64,000 nt of DNA from the NCBI GenBank assembly GCA_030248065.1, contig JASAMV010002251.1, forward strand, positions 1-64,000. The letters run 5' to 3'. This stretch comes from Rhynchonema sp. JSB1_4. Taxonomy: Eukaryota > Nematoda > Chromadorea > Monhysterida > Xyalidae. Position numbers and translations under genes: made by a program. This document shows, one piece after another, positions 53,186 through 64,000 of the stretch. The notes beneath the pieces were generated by a model. The model was not told the origin of the DNA and did no database searches. It worked only from the letters and a program-made list of their open reading frames with translations. Position 1 is the stretch's first letter. Each line of letters begins with the position of its first letter.

Positions 53186-54085
53186 TTGCAATTTCTTGAA
53201 CGCTCAAAACGAAGAACGAAATTTCCTAGGAATAAAAACCGAACATGGAACATGTGGTTTTAAACAAAATATGGCAACAAACATAAATGAAATAAAACAG
53301 AAAAAGGCACGAAAATCGAAAACGCTGGACCATGGCTTAACTCCGACATAAAAATCACATTTAAAAATACCAGAGTTCAGATGACAAGCAACCAAAGCAT
53401 TTTTGCCATGAGCGGTCTGAGAGACATGGTTTTGCAGCGGGTGAAAAAAAGTTCGTGGCGCAGAAAAGTAAAAAGCAACCCGAAAATTCTGGGAGGATCA
53501 AGATACTGGTAGCACTTGGACGGCGCTAGAGCATGGGATGCTCGCCGGTGACCCCAAAACTGGACAATCTTTGCTCACAGCTATTAACAGTGAAGTTGGT
53601 CTGATATTGAAGAGCGGCCTTTATGGCAAATAATTTTGGTCTTATTACAGTCGACACTCATTATTAGGCATATTCGCTACGAGTATAGATTCGGGTTTAG
53701 CAAACGACCAAGGATTCAAAGGGATCGGATTCAAGAGACACAACTCATGCAAGTACTGCATGCACCATGATCATCAACTACATAATTCATTTCATGTAGT
53801 TATGCGCATTAAAGCACCAGCCATTTACAAGCACACATTCAATTTTACGAGTGCCACACAAGCCTCTGTAATAACAAGCCGCTGAAACAGGACGTAAATG
53901 ACGACGGACGTGCATTACATTGGCACAGAGATATTTGGGTGTAATCTTCTACTTGATCACTTTGCGCACACACTAATTTGCAGCACTGCGCTGATCAGAA
54001 ATGCAACCGGATAAAAAAGAATGAAAAACTAACTATTATCTCACCGATAAGTGTCGTCTGGTTGAATTCCCGAATGTCGCCCTCG

Positions 54086-54480
54086 TGCTCCAACCCGGTA
54101 GCATGCGGTGGCATGCCCCTGGGAGCTTGCCAGGCTACATGCGGTGGCATGTTCCTGGGTGCTGTGCTCCAACCCGGCAGCATGCGGTGGCAGCCCCTGG
54201 GAGCTTGCCAGGCTACATGCGGTGGCATGTTCCTGGGTGCTGTGCTCCAACCCGGTAGCATGCGGTGGCATGCCCCTGGGAGCTTGCCAGGCTACATGCG
54301 GTGGCATGTTCCTGGGTGCTGTGCTCCAACCCGGTAGCATGCGGTGGCATGCCCCTGGGAGCTTGCCAGGCTACATGCGGTGGCATGTTCCTGGGTGCTG
54401 TGCTCCAACCCGGTACAATGCGGTGGCATGCCCCTGGGAGCTTGCCAGGCTACATGCGGTGGCATGTTCCTGGGTGCTGT
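54086..54480. repeat. Minisatellite, five copies of about 78 bp
   Basis: Tandem units contain CTCCAACCCGGTAGCATGCG, CCCCTGGGAGCTTGCCAGG and TGGCATGTTCCTGGGTGCTG. Because 78 is divisible by three, several frames on both strands stay open across it and produce repetitive pseudo-proteins. A half-unit similarity (TGCGGTGGCATG occurs twice per unit) suggests growth from a shorter ancestor. Confidence 0.95.
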
Positions 54481-56930
54481 CTCGTTCAGTGTGATGACAT
54501 TGGACCTGTGGGAATAATTTTTGTTTGATGAAACCGCATAAAATGCCTGGCTCGTGTGTTTTTGAGCCATCTGGTGCATCGCACTGACGATGACCTGGTG
54601 CCCCATCTGTGAAAACAGGTCGATGCGGGCAACCGAAGACACGCTACATAATTCATACCAAGAAGCAGTTGCATTTCTGATCAGCAAAGCAGTCTTTTGT
54701 GTGCGTTCAGAATCAATCAGCTCGTGACAACTGCACATCAACACTAACTTGTACTGCAACATCAACACTAATACGCTACACATTGTTTCTGAACAAACAT
54801 ACGATGCAAAATGTAAAAATCTTCGCGAAAGCCACATGAACAGGTTTTCAAAAGTGCTGTTGTTGATAATTCAGTCGCTCCGTGTTTGAACCAATTTAGA
54901 ACGGTGTGTAAATTGGAAAGAAAGGCGAACAAGAACCACTGAATTTGGGGATACCAGAACTGAGCGCAAACCCTGATCTCTATCGCTGATGCATGTCAAA
55001 AACAATTGACGGTTGTTCAATGGTGCTGCGCGTTGAGGAACACAATCGGCAACTGTGTTCGCATGAGCAACGAATGATAGTGGCAAATGAAGAGCAAAAC
55101 ATTGCGCAGGTAACCAATTGATGTGCATGGGACAGCACACACAGCGCACACAAGCAAAAGACAGTTGCAAAGAACGGCTAATGGTACAGCCGTCAACTCA
55201 AGTGGTCAACTCAAGCAGCCCTGAATGAGCGCAAGAAATCATACATGGGAGTTGACGGCAGTACCATGAGCCCAAAGAACTGTGCACCATTGCGTTCGAC
55301 AACAAACGTTGCTCAACCGCAAATATGGCCAAACACATGCAAGCATGCCGCTCAGATTGACAAGTGAATCACACCAAATGTCGTGCCGGTGATCTTTCAT
55401 AAGCTTGTTCGTGCTTGGCACATGACGTGATACGAATGAACAAAACGAAACCATAATACCTTACAGTACATGGGAAATGTTATCGAACATTTCTGTTCAC
55501 ACAGTTTTCGATCGGAACCAATGTTCTTTCAAAACGAAACTAGAGTTGGCGGCAGCAGGAGGACTGATGCAATCAAACTTGACCATTTCAAATACGGATA
55601 TGCACTGTAGGGACATCTTCATACATGTGGTACATACGGTACAAGCATGCCGTCAGCGAATGCGCAAGAATCCAAAAAGCACATCGAATTCGTAAATAGT
55701 GTGCTGAGGGACAAGCCACGTGGAAGCAAATTCCATGATGCGAATGTGGCGGAAAAAGGTTGGTTGTATTTTTTGAACCGAAAGTATTCTGAGGGCAAAG
55801 CCAAACAATACGTTCTATTTCCTGAATGACATGTGCTTGAAAAGGCAAGGGCTGGGCTGAGTGAGAGAGAGAGGTGAAGTCAATTGTGGAGCAAAACAGA
55901 ACTGAGTGGCATGTGCGGCAAGAGTACCCCGTTCCGTTCTGACAGCGGATTATCTTCTGGTTTTGCGTGCACAGTTGCATTTTTTGTGCCCTCTCGCTCT
56001 TCACATATTCAAAATCAAAACAGCACAGGTGAGATTCCACCTCTCGCATGACACACGCACACACGACACCTTGTGATCAGTGTTGTGGCATTGTTTGTCC
56101 TTCATTGCAAACTGCTTGTCGTATATCGTTGATGGGCTCACAACGTATTGCTCAATTATCTTTAGTCATTGTTCTGTGCCCAACAATGTGTTGCTTGACA
56201 TGCGAGGTGTGTTGCACGTTCTCGCCTAATGTGTTGATGACATGCCTTGCCAGCCTGCTGTGCCACTAATCGTTTTCTGTGTGTAAAATTGAAGTAAGCC
56301 ACCCGTCAGGCTCTCATCACCCGTCAGCGGACCGAAACGATACGATTTCATCGATGGACAATGGGTGTACGCACATGATGGGGCGTTTTTTTCAAGATTT
56401 GCTCACTGACGAACTCAGAACTTTGTTTAAAAATCCGATATTGTTGATCTAAGGGCGGCCTTAGGTTAAATCCGGAATCCGGAAATATTTCCGGAAAACG
56501 CATTATTTTTGCATGTCAGTTTTTGCATTTTCCGGAAATATTTCCGATCTAAATTTTTTTTTTTTTCTACAAATTTTTTCCTTTTTCCGTTTTTCCTTTT
56601 TACCCTATTCCCCCTAAGACAACTGTTTGCATTAGATAGCTGTTTGTCAGTCCCGTTCTTGCTGTCTGGATGAAGAGCAGTCACTGTGATTTGTGATGTT
56701 TCAAGGTTTTGTGATCGTTGGTGCGTCCTCTATTCACCAGTCAATATTTATAGAACAATTTAACATAAAACAACTATAGCACCTCGATCGGACAACTTTG
56801 CTGTGCATTAATTGAAAAGAACAAAGCCAGAAAAATGGAAGCAAAGTACAAAGCACTCACGAGCGAGTGTCGAAATTAAAATTTGGTACTGCTTTTGTAT
56901 CTGTATCTTGGAGAACAACATAGTTACGTT
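54481..56930. other. Gene-poor spacer
   Basis: No confident exon. A diverged GTCAACTC foldback related to 2838-2932 lies at 55190-55262. A 60-codon frame at 55647-55829 (KGWLYFLNRKYSEGKAKQY) could be a small protein or element relic. At 56470-56560 a CCGGAAATATTTCCGG palindrome with A/T tracts suggests another small MITE. Confidence 0.5.
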
Positions 56931-59270
56931 TCATTCGCGATCTTCCGGTTCAAACTGAATGTTTTTCGATTGCACCTCCTGCGGCCTGAATGGATCAAGA
57001 AATCCAAATCCGCTGTCCGGTCTGCTGCTGGGTAAGCCGTTGATTATACTGCCTCCTTCCGTCACCACGTAGATCGGCTCCTCCGTGCCCGTTTTGTATT
57101 CGTCTGAAATTCCTTTTTTTGGTTTGATTGCACACAGAGGACAAACAAAGTAGGGGCTTCATGGCAACTTTGGGAAACTTGACCAGTATCCGTACCTTGG
57201 ATTTCATCACTTGTATTGTACTGAGAATCTTTTCAAAATTACCACTTTGACCAGCTTAAGAAATGTTCGCAGACTCAAGGTCAACTTCTAGGCTGGTCAA
57301 AATTGGTGACAGTACAACACCAGTAGATCTCAAAACTAAAAACGTCACGTGATCGTGAATCAGGAAGATCGATCCACAAGCCGACCGCGATGTCCCCCGG
57401 TTTTTACTTATTTGATTATCTGTGGTTCGATGCGACTGACTTTATATATTATTGTGAAACGTCATCTGGCATGATCGGCATAAGAGCTCGCAAGCAACTC
57501 ACAAATTGACGTTGTACTTTCCGAGTCGTCCTTGCAACAACACGCCTTGCCACAGATGAGTATCATGCACACGGCCACCAGAACGACAAAAGCACCGCCT
57601 ATGATTATTCCGAGCCATACCTGAAATCATAAATGTTCGACAGATTTTAAGCTGTTCCGCTCGCTCATCTGTAAGCTTTGACACCACAAATTGACCACAA
57701 ACAACTGCAACATTTTGCATCTATCGAACCGACAGCAATATGGTGGTCGCATTTGATAAGTTGTAACGCGAAATGAAAGCTGGTGCTGGCGACGCATTCA
57801 TCGGCATCAAAATTGGTCGTCGGACCAAGTCACGCAATCTTACCCTGGTCACGTGACTCAGAATTGAGGATTACTGGTGCCAATCGTTTCGGGTCGGTGG
57901 CAGTGCAAAAGTGAAAAGATCACGTGACGAAGTCTGATCCGTTCCAATTAGCAAGTCTAGTTTCGTTCATAAGTTTGGACTTTTGAAGCAACATGGGTAT
58001 AGGCCAGCAAAGAAGAAGTAAGCAAAGCCCCTTCAGCAAGCCCCCGCAACTGCGACTGACCATGGCTTGACTCACGTCACTCATTGAGTTGCCTCCGGCC
58101 AATGTGCTCTTGGCCTCACGCAGCACGTGGCCAGTCAACAATGAAGTGTCATCTTCATCATGTTGACTTTTGGCTTTGGCTCGGTCCGCAGCTAGTGCCG
58201 CCTCATTCAGGATTGCTTGCAGTTGGGCGTCGTTGATTCTACGCAGGGTCTGCAAATGATCAACGTCTCTCAAGAACCGCGTGTATGTTCAGCGATACGT
58301 CGTTTCCGGTCTATAGTCTACATATGGTTAATTATTGTTTCAATTGGAGAAACATCACTCCCAATCCCCATGTACCCAATAACCTCATTGCCCCTGTGCG
58401 CAAACAGCTGTTTTGTGTCGGTGTCCAACGCAAACACGAACGCATTCTGACATTCCGGATGATTGGCAGTGTCCTTGGCAATCAGGGACAATGACCGGTC
58501 TCGTGTCACGTTGTCCAATTTCGCCACACCGCTGGTCACGATTAGGGAGGCGACGTAGGCGCTCTTCACGGGCATCGCGCCTGAAACATCAGCTGGCCAG
58601 ATTTTGAAACAGCTAGGTACACATGCGGTAGTGGTACACACATGTGGCGACGCACGTGATGTTTCAAAGGACACATACCGGGAGCTCGCACTTATGAGCT
58701 TGCTTTCTGTGTTTTTCAACCGGTCTTGAGTAGTGGGGGTAACGTGGGCATGTGGTGCATTGACACTGATGATCCCTCGGTCCACCGCCCGTATGTGAAA
58801 ATACGGGGTGCAAGCGGACCGCACGCTGCACCATTGATCGTACATGAGATACCAATTTTGCTCACTTTGCAACCACCGTTCGACCCGTACCCGGCCGATT
58901 CAGGCTCGGCTCGTCAGCCTCATTTTCACGCTGTCGATTTGTCCGGTCCAGAAGTCCCGGGTAGCCAAATCGGGACTGAACCTTCACACAACAACTCTTC
59001 CAACCACATAAACCCACCTCTCCAACAGTGTGTCTCGTTGGCACACGGGCATCTGAGATGTGTCTGGAAGTCGACCAGTAATGTTTCAATCTTTGCAGCG
59101 GACGCGTTGTTGAAATGCGTCTCCGGGTCGCACAGCCATTTTGCTATCGACGCCGTAAAGTGATCATCTTGCACACACTGTCTGTACGTATCCAGCAAGG
59201 TGGACTGGGCGTAGATCAGAAATGGAAACCCAAATAAAAATAGGAGCAGCGGCGGCGGTAATGCTGCCAT
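56931..59270 (-). CDS. Single-pass receptor-like protein with Cache-like ectodomain
   Basis: Exons: 59013/59018-59270, about 58692-58864, 58384-58580, 58076-58249, 57503-57620 and 56931-57103. The start ATG opens a signal peptide (PPPLLLFLFGFPFLIYAQS), followed by Cys-containing ectodomain (CPCANETHCW, then EQNWYLMYDQWC). Exon 3 reads AYVASLIVTSGVAKLDNV and FVFALDTDTKQLFAHRGNE, the alanine..FxxD..G..H pattern of Cache ligand-sensor domains known in animals from alpha2-delta and CACHD1. A helical juxtamembrane stretch (AQLQAILNEAALAADRAKAK) precedes a transmembrane span (IIIGGAFVVLVAVCMILIC) with a Cys cluster, and a short tail (EEPIYVVTEGG, PEDRE end). No VWA domain is seen, so it is not a full alpha2-delta. 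The exon 2 donor is uncertain by 13 bases. Confidence 0.65.
58581..58691 (-). other. Intron with complementary 10-mers at both ends
   Basis: In the receptor gene this roughly 100-base intron has TGAAACATCA (58656-58665 on the plus strand as TGATGTTTCA) close to its donor and TGATGTTTCAG immediately at its acceptor (58580-58590). The two would pair and bring the splice sites together. Confidence 0.6.
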
Positions 59271-60389
59271 GGTTAAACCGTCGCTTTGGCTGAAAAACAT
59301 TTGTGGGAGACCTCGCGCGGGGACCACCCACCCATCACATATGTATGTGATAGTTATAAGGCATGTGATCCATAATTTTTTAAAACATGATAACAGTAAT
59401 ACAACAACACCGTAAAGTATTAGTGTACGTTTGTTTGTTACCAATACACCGAAAATAAAATTTGTGTCCGCAGCACGCAGAAACGCATGAGCTGCACGCT
59501 GAAAAAGCGTCATGGACATGTGTTTAGCGTGCGTGATCAAGAAGGAAGAGGTCGCTCGTTGCACAGTCCACGCTGAAAATATTTGCAACATTTTTTGTTC
59601 CCATTTAATGGCAAACAAAGGCGTGCATGCAAAGTCGCAAGTGACCACGGACATTGTGTGCATAGGCATGTACAATATATGCTTAGACGTAGTTTGACAC
59701 GCCAGGCACGATCATGAGAACCAGTTTCATTATTGCTGCGCTGCTAGGAACATGCTGCAGCACACACCTTTGCCTGTTCTAGTACGATGCACCCGTCATG
59801 TTTCGATTAGTTCCAGCACTCCGTACACAGAACTGGAACTGATTAATATAAAATTTGTAGTTGTTCGAAAAGTGCGCATGTTTTGGTGTTTCAGAGCATT
59901 TAGGGTTTTTTTTCGTTTTTTTAGTTTTTTTTTTCGTTAACGCTGCATACTTGTTGTTCGCCCAAACGTTTGCGCATGCGTGTGGTGTTGCTGCTTTCTT
60001 TCCCAACACAAGCAAACATGAAATCGATGTCGTTCTGGAATTCTGCCTGTTTTGACTCAGCAAAAATAACATTTAGGTAAAACGTTCATTGGTTTCGAAC
60101 CGAATCCTGTTTTTCAGATTTTTTATTACAACGATCGGTTTTCAAATATCACATTTCTTTTTGCGTCAACGTGCCAGGGACGAAAGCCAAACAATGTCTT
60201 TCAATCAAACCATCGTGTGTAAAGAGCAGCGCAGTACAATGTGATCAAACAAACGAAAATGGAAAATACCAATATCATTATGCCAGATTGGCAAAATTTA
60301 CAGAATATACATCAAGATGTCGTATCACTCTCTTGTTTCAAGCATTGCGCACAGCTGAACTGCCAGAGCAGTATTACCCTGCAATATGT
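59271..60389. other. Intergenic region between two minus-strand genes
   Basis: No recognised exon. It should contain the promoter of the receptor gene (start 59270). A T-rich stretch at 59900-59940 and CATATGTATGTGATAG words are the only visible features. Confidence 0.45.
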
Positions 60390-63300
60390 TTAAGTTGTGA
60401 GAAGCATCACCATCACCAAGCCAAATAATATTATAATCCACACAATTCTAACCGTATCCATGCACATTTTCGCGTGCAGTCTGTTCACCAATCTAGCGAT
60501 TGAAACATTATCATGGGACAAGCGTTCCGCTTTGTGAATCAGGGGTTCGGCCCGATCGTACTTGCCGTGCTGACAATGGACCGATGCCAGTTGTGCCAAA
60601 CATAGCGCCTGTTGGTGGCGATCCTGATATGAAGAGGCGGAGATGAAGTACATATGTACATATGTATTGGTCGCACAATGACTAAATCAGAATTCATCTT
60701 CCCTGATCTCCAGGTTCAACCTTAACCACTATGCTACTTGTATTTTTGGCAAAACATTTTCAGCTAAACATAATCTAGCAGATCAACCACGTTGCCGCAG
60801 GTCTGAAACATTCTCCTTACTACATACCTTGTGTGCGATCACGCAACGCAACGTCATTGCCCCGTCACTTTCCCTCTTCACGATTCAGGAAAAAAATTTG
60901 ACCAATTCTTATATAGTCATTGTGCGACCAATACCTTCAGGTCTGAGTGAATCAACCGGCATCAAAACGTGGTCAAACCGCACGGCAATGCAAATTTGGT
61001 GAGATTCTGATTGACTGTACGTTGGCGAGTTTTCAAGTGAGAGTGGAGCCTCTTCGAATTCAACACAAACGCACCGCAGCGAAAGCACAATTCCAACTTA
61101 CGGTACTTTATGCTGTCTTTCAGCAGAAAGCAATGTCGTGTGCAGGTGTGCCCATGTTTGTGGACACAACCGATCTGGCGCATTCGCTCTAACGATGACC
61201 TGGTGAACCGCCCGCCCGCTTTGGGTTGAAAACGGGCATTCATAATTCTGGGCAATTCACTGTGAAGATGCAAAATTTCGCCCTTTAACCTGCAACAATT
61301 CGTAATGCTGACACAATTGTCCAATCAAGGCCTCCAGCTGTTCGTATCTGTCCAATCGGTCCGTCTGTTTCTGTACAGCCAGGATCAACCATCGAAGGTC
61401 GTCCGGTGTCGCCACATCTCCAGCCACTTCCAGTTGGAGCACCTTTCTGAAAGCAAGTGCAGTCTGAGTCTGTAACAGAATCGGGACCCATCAATTTCGA
61501 ACACTATGAGGAACATTGTACTGAGTTGTGATTCTGAGGTTGACAATAGAATCAAACGGGATCTGCTGCATTGAGGTCATGAAGAAGGGGTGCACTGCAC
61601 ACAAGATGCAATCTTGTGATGTTTCAAGTCCGCATGTGCGAGATGTTTCCAACCGAAAACAGTCTTCCATAATTGTCCATTTTTGTTGTTTGTGTGCGCA
61701 CGCACCCAACAAACGCCAGATGTCATACCGGATCCGGTCGCTGACGTCATTCTGCAGAATAACTATTAAAGTTGGAATCAAACATTGTAGATTAAAATAA
61801 CAAACAGTAAATAAAATAACCCACATTCTCACAAACTTCCAGCGCTCGATCTAGCAACTGGCTGCAGCCAGCATAGTCTTCCGAGTGGAATCGCGTGAGC
61901 GCCAATTGTTGTAGTGCCCTGATGGAGCCAACTGATGTTTCACAGCTCAATGCAGATGCCGCTAGTACCAACAGATCCGAATTCGAATCAAGGCTCCTAT
62001 CTGCAGCTTGTGTACGTTGATGACGCCATTTTCTGAGCGAAACTTGAACGCCATGGGTGCTGGATCGACTGGAATTCAATTTTCGATCCTGTGCTATAGT
62101 ACTTTAGGCGAAGGTTTCACAACAAAGTGAAGCAAGAAACAAACTCCTTGAAGTGTTTGTGCGTTGCCAACAATTGTTCAAGTCCGTATTCAATCATCGG
62201 ATGTTGTGTGCCTAAAATTATAGGTTCCAACGTATACTCGCAACAACTATACGTTGTGAAACATCAGCAAACCAACCCAAATGCCGTATCCATGAGTCCA
62301 GTGCCCTGTGATGGTACATCATGGCCGTGGAGTGATGTGCACAAGTTTGCGCCAAGCGGACCGCCACCAAATGAACGCAAACATCATCGGCGCCCAGACA
62401 AAGGGTAAGACACTCTTTGCATGATATCAGCACGTCACGCAACTGTGTTGAGCAGTTAAAAAATATTTTTTGAAACAAGTATTGTAAGCACCTCGGAAAA
62501 TGTCTTTCCACTCACAATCTCTTGGCTTCCCTCATTATCACCATCAATATGCAGCGCTTTGATCACAATGCTCAACGCAAGCCATTGCAGACCCGTGCGA
62601 AAACTGGGATCTGCAACAAAAATGTGAGGTTATAAATCAAAAAGAATCTCAGGGTTTGCGTTAGTAAGGTATATAATGCTCCAACTTTTCTGTCTCAAAC
62701 CATCGATCTGTCTTTCCGACCAGGCTTCATTGCACCCATCAGCCAACAGTTGTGACAGATGACCTCTGGCCAGCAACCTCACAGGAACAGGCAGGGGGAC
62801 CGATTCTGTATCGCTGAGTGCAAACTCGTCCTGCTTACGCCAAGTCCAGCTGAAACATTCATCCAATGCGCGTACATCTCATCATGGACAAAACCCTGAT
62901 AAAAACCGACGATTTATGCCGCCAGAATTCCTCCATTTCGTTCTGAAGCACACTTGGTTCGAGCAGAGTAGCAATTGCATCCTGCCACTGAAAGGTTGTA
63001 AATTGTTATATATAGTTTTGACACATCATTCTTTGGCTTTGCCGACCTCTTGATGTCTGATCCTGTAGAACGGCCCGATTTTCATCACCACTCCACCGCA
63101 ATAGTCAAGCAGCGCTTGCCACAGTTCTGGCTCGATACAGTAACCGCCATTGCGTTGAGCCATTTCGGTCATTTCGCGTTCAGTCAGACCATCACGTGTG
63201 CAGCACAGATAACCGAGCAGCTGACATTTAGATCGCACTTGACTATGGTGATTTAGATCGTATCTGCCCTGGTCACGTGAGATGTTTAAATTTGGGACAT

Positions 63301-63783
63301 CAATATGGTATTGACAGAGATGGCGCTAACTTCGACCAAGCGTAAAAGTTGTTCATTTTTGGTCCGCGAAGATTTACTGCGTTTTATCGGTTAGATTCCT
63401 AGGTATTTTTTTTTCAATATTATACGTCAATGCGAAATAATAGACGCGAATGATCAAGGCAGACCCAATCTCTTTGAAAAAGAACATCCCGTAAAATTAT
63501 AGTATGGCTCCAGTGTGTGTGTGAGGCACCTGGGCACCAACAGCCCGATTGTGTGTGACTCTAATGGGTCATCACATCACCTCAGCGATTACGCGCTTTC
63601 CAATGGGTGGGTTCCTCTTTTCGAGATCACCAACCCTCCAAGCAAGTTGCTGTTGCTCGAAGTTCAATTCCTCGAGCACAGTCGATCCTTTTGTGAGCAG
63701 ATGTGTGAGAAGTACCGTAATCGGTCGCGACTCATTCTCGGTGACTTTTAGTGCCTCATGTAGAGCGTCGTCGCGTTGATTAG
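60390..63783 (-). CDS. NACHT-type winged-helix and TPR protein (5' end beyond window)
   Basis: Exons 63581-63783, 63047-63242, 62907-62987, 62685-62849, 62516-62610, 62277-62412, 61821-61931, 61654-61762, 61290-61446 and a last exon from 60623 are supported; where checked, phases match. The N-terminal part in view has a winged-helix step (LLGYLCCTRDGLTEREMTEM, LLDYCGGVVMKIG, YRIRHQEV) like those after NACHT modules in NPHP3/TTC41-type proteins. The C-terminal half has TPR helices: AVRLAQTCAHHSTAMMYHHR, ALTRFHSEDYAGCSQLLDRA, LLGACAHKQQKWTIMEDCFR and LAQLASVHCQHGKYDRAEPL. The last exon either splices at GATACG|GTTAGA (60453) or reads on into a hydrophobic tail (IVWIIILFGLVMVMLL) ending at 60390. 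The nucleotide-binding part would lie to the right of the window. Confidence 0.7.
60667..60931. mobile_element. TA-flanked MITE, third copy
   Basis: Ends TTGGTCGCACAATGAC and its complement with TA duplications; the interior is in inverse orientation relative to the copy at 36488. It sits in the last intron of the TPR gene (60624-61289). Confidence 0.88.
61932..62276 (-). other. Intron with complementary 10-mers at both ends
   Basis: Intron of the TPR gene fixed by phase (HLG joins GSIRALQQL). Its donor side reads GTTGGTTTGCTGATGTTTCA and its last 11 bases read TGAAACATCAG, so the ten bases next to each splice site are perfect complements. Orientation is opposite to that in the receptor intron at 58581-58691. 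Confidence 0.75.
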
Positions 63784-64000
63784 CTGATAATCTGCATTTA
63801 TTGATAATTGTCTTGTCGCCCTTAATTCATTCACCAGTTAAAACACAGCATCAGTTTTGCAACTGGTTGCTGCCGTTTCGACCATTTTTCACAGACGGAC
63901 GGTCCACAAAGTAATCGTCAGTGCGAATGCACCAGACGGCCATGCAGCTCCAAACAACACAGAAACCAGCTTGTTTTTTCACCAAACGTTCCACTGTTTG

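Noticed and set aside
53995..54528. Several 90-130 codon frames with ACPWELARLHAVACSW-type repeats
   Set aside because: They arise from the 78-bp minisatellite whose unit length is a multiple of three; no splice or start context supports a gene.

Overview
This is a eukaryotic (animal) genomic window. Genes are split by short introns with GT donors and TTTCAG-type acceptors, and the spacers are packed with transposable elements. The best-resolved genes are an astacin protease with the EGF-CUB-TSP1 tail typical of nematode NAS proteases, a voltage-gated calcium channel beta subunit that reads like nematode CCB-1, and a FAM76 protein. I infer a nematode or closely related ecdysozoan; the species is not identifiable from this sequence.

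Layout. Positions 1-28277 form a giant inverted duplication: left arm 1-10635, a unique 2.7-kb spacer (10636-13311) and right arm 13312-28277. The arms are nearly identical base for base but differ by clean insertions and deletions. Each arm carries a multi-pass membrane protein gene, a C-type-lectin/PAN secreted protein gene, a Thr/Cys-rich single-pass membrane protein gene and lectin-like exon remnants. The right arm alone has a 2357-bp element with an 8-bp target duplication, a 989-bp hAT-like element (with a TA-flanked MITE nested inside) and a 1490-bp TTAA-flanked element. The left arm alone has two foldback-repeat insertions and a 448-bp deletion. The spacer holds a FAM76 gene that begins only 35 bp from the right-arm edge and lacks its first zinc-knuckle exon.

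From 28278 to the end is single-copy sequence: astacin (16 exons, minus), an F-box/leucine-rich protein (plus), a secreted Q/N/G/P-rich protein built from repeated exons (minus), a long gene-poor stretch with a 250-bp (GT)n tract, the calcium channel beta subunit (plus), an LTR-retrotransposon-like remnant, a 78-bp minisatellite, a signal-peptide/Cache-like single-pass receptor (minus), and a NACHT-type winged-helix/TPR protein (minus) that runs off the right edge.

Exon structures were reconstructed by hand from homology, splice sites and reading phase. Astacin, FAM76, beta subunit, Q/N-rich protein and membrane-protein models close perfectly in phase; other 5' ends are incomplete. The most notable observations are the palindrome, whose two copies of the cell-surface genes carry different lesions, and a 10-mer (TGAAACATCA or its complement) found at least 13 times, mostly in introns of the single-copy half, and at both ends of two introns in complementary orientation.
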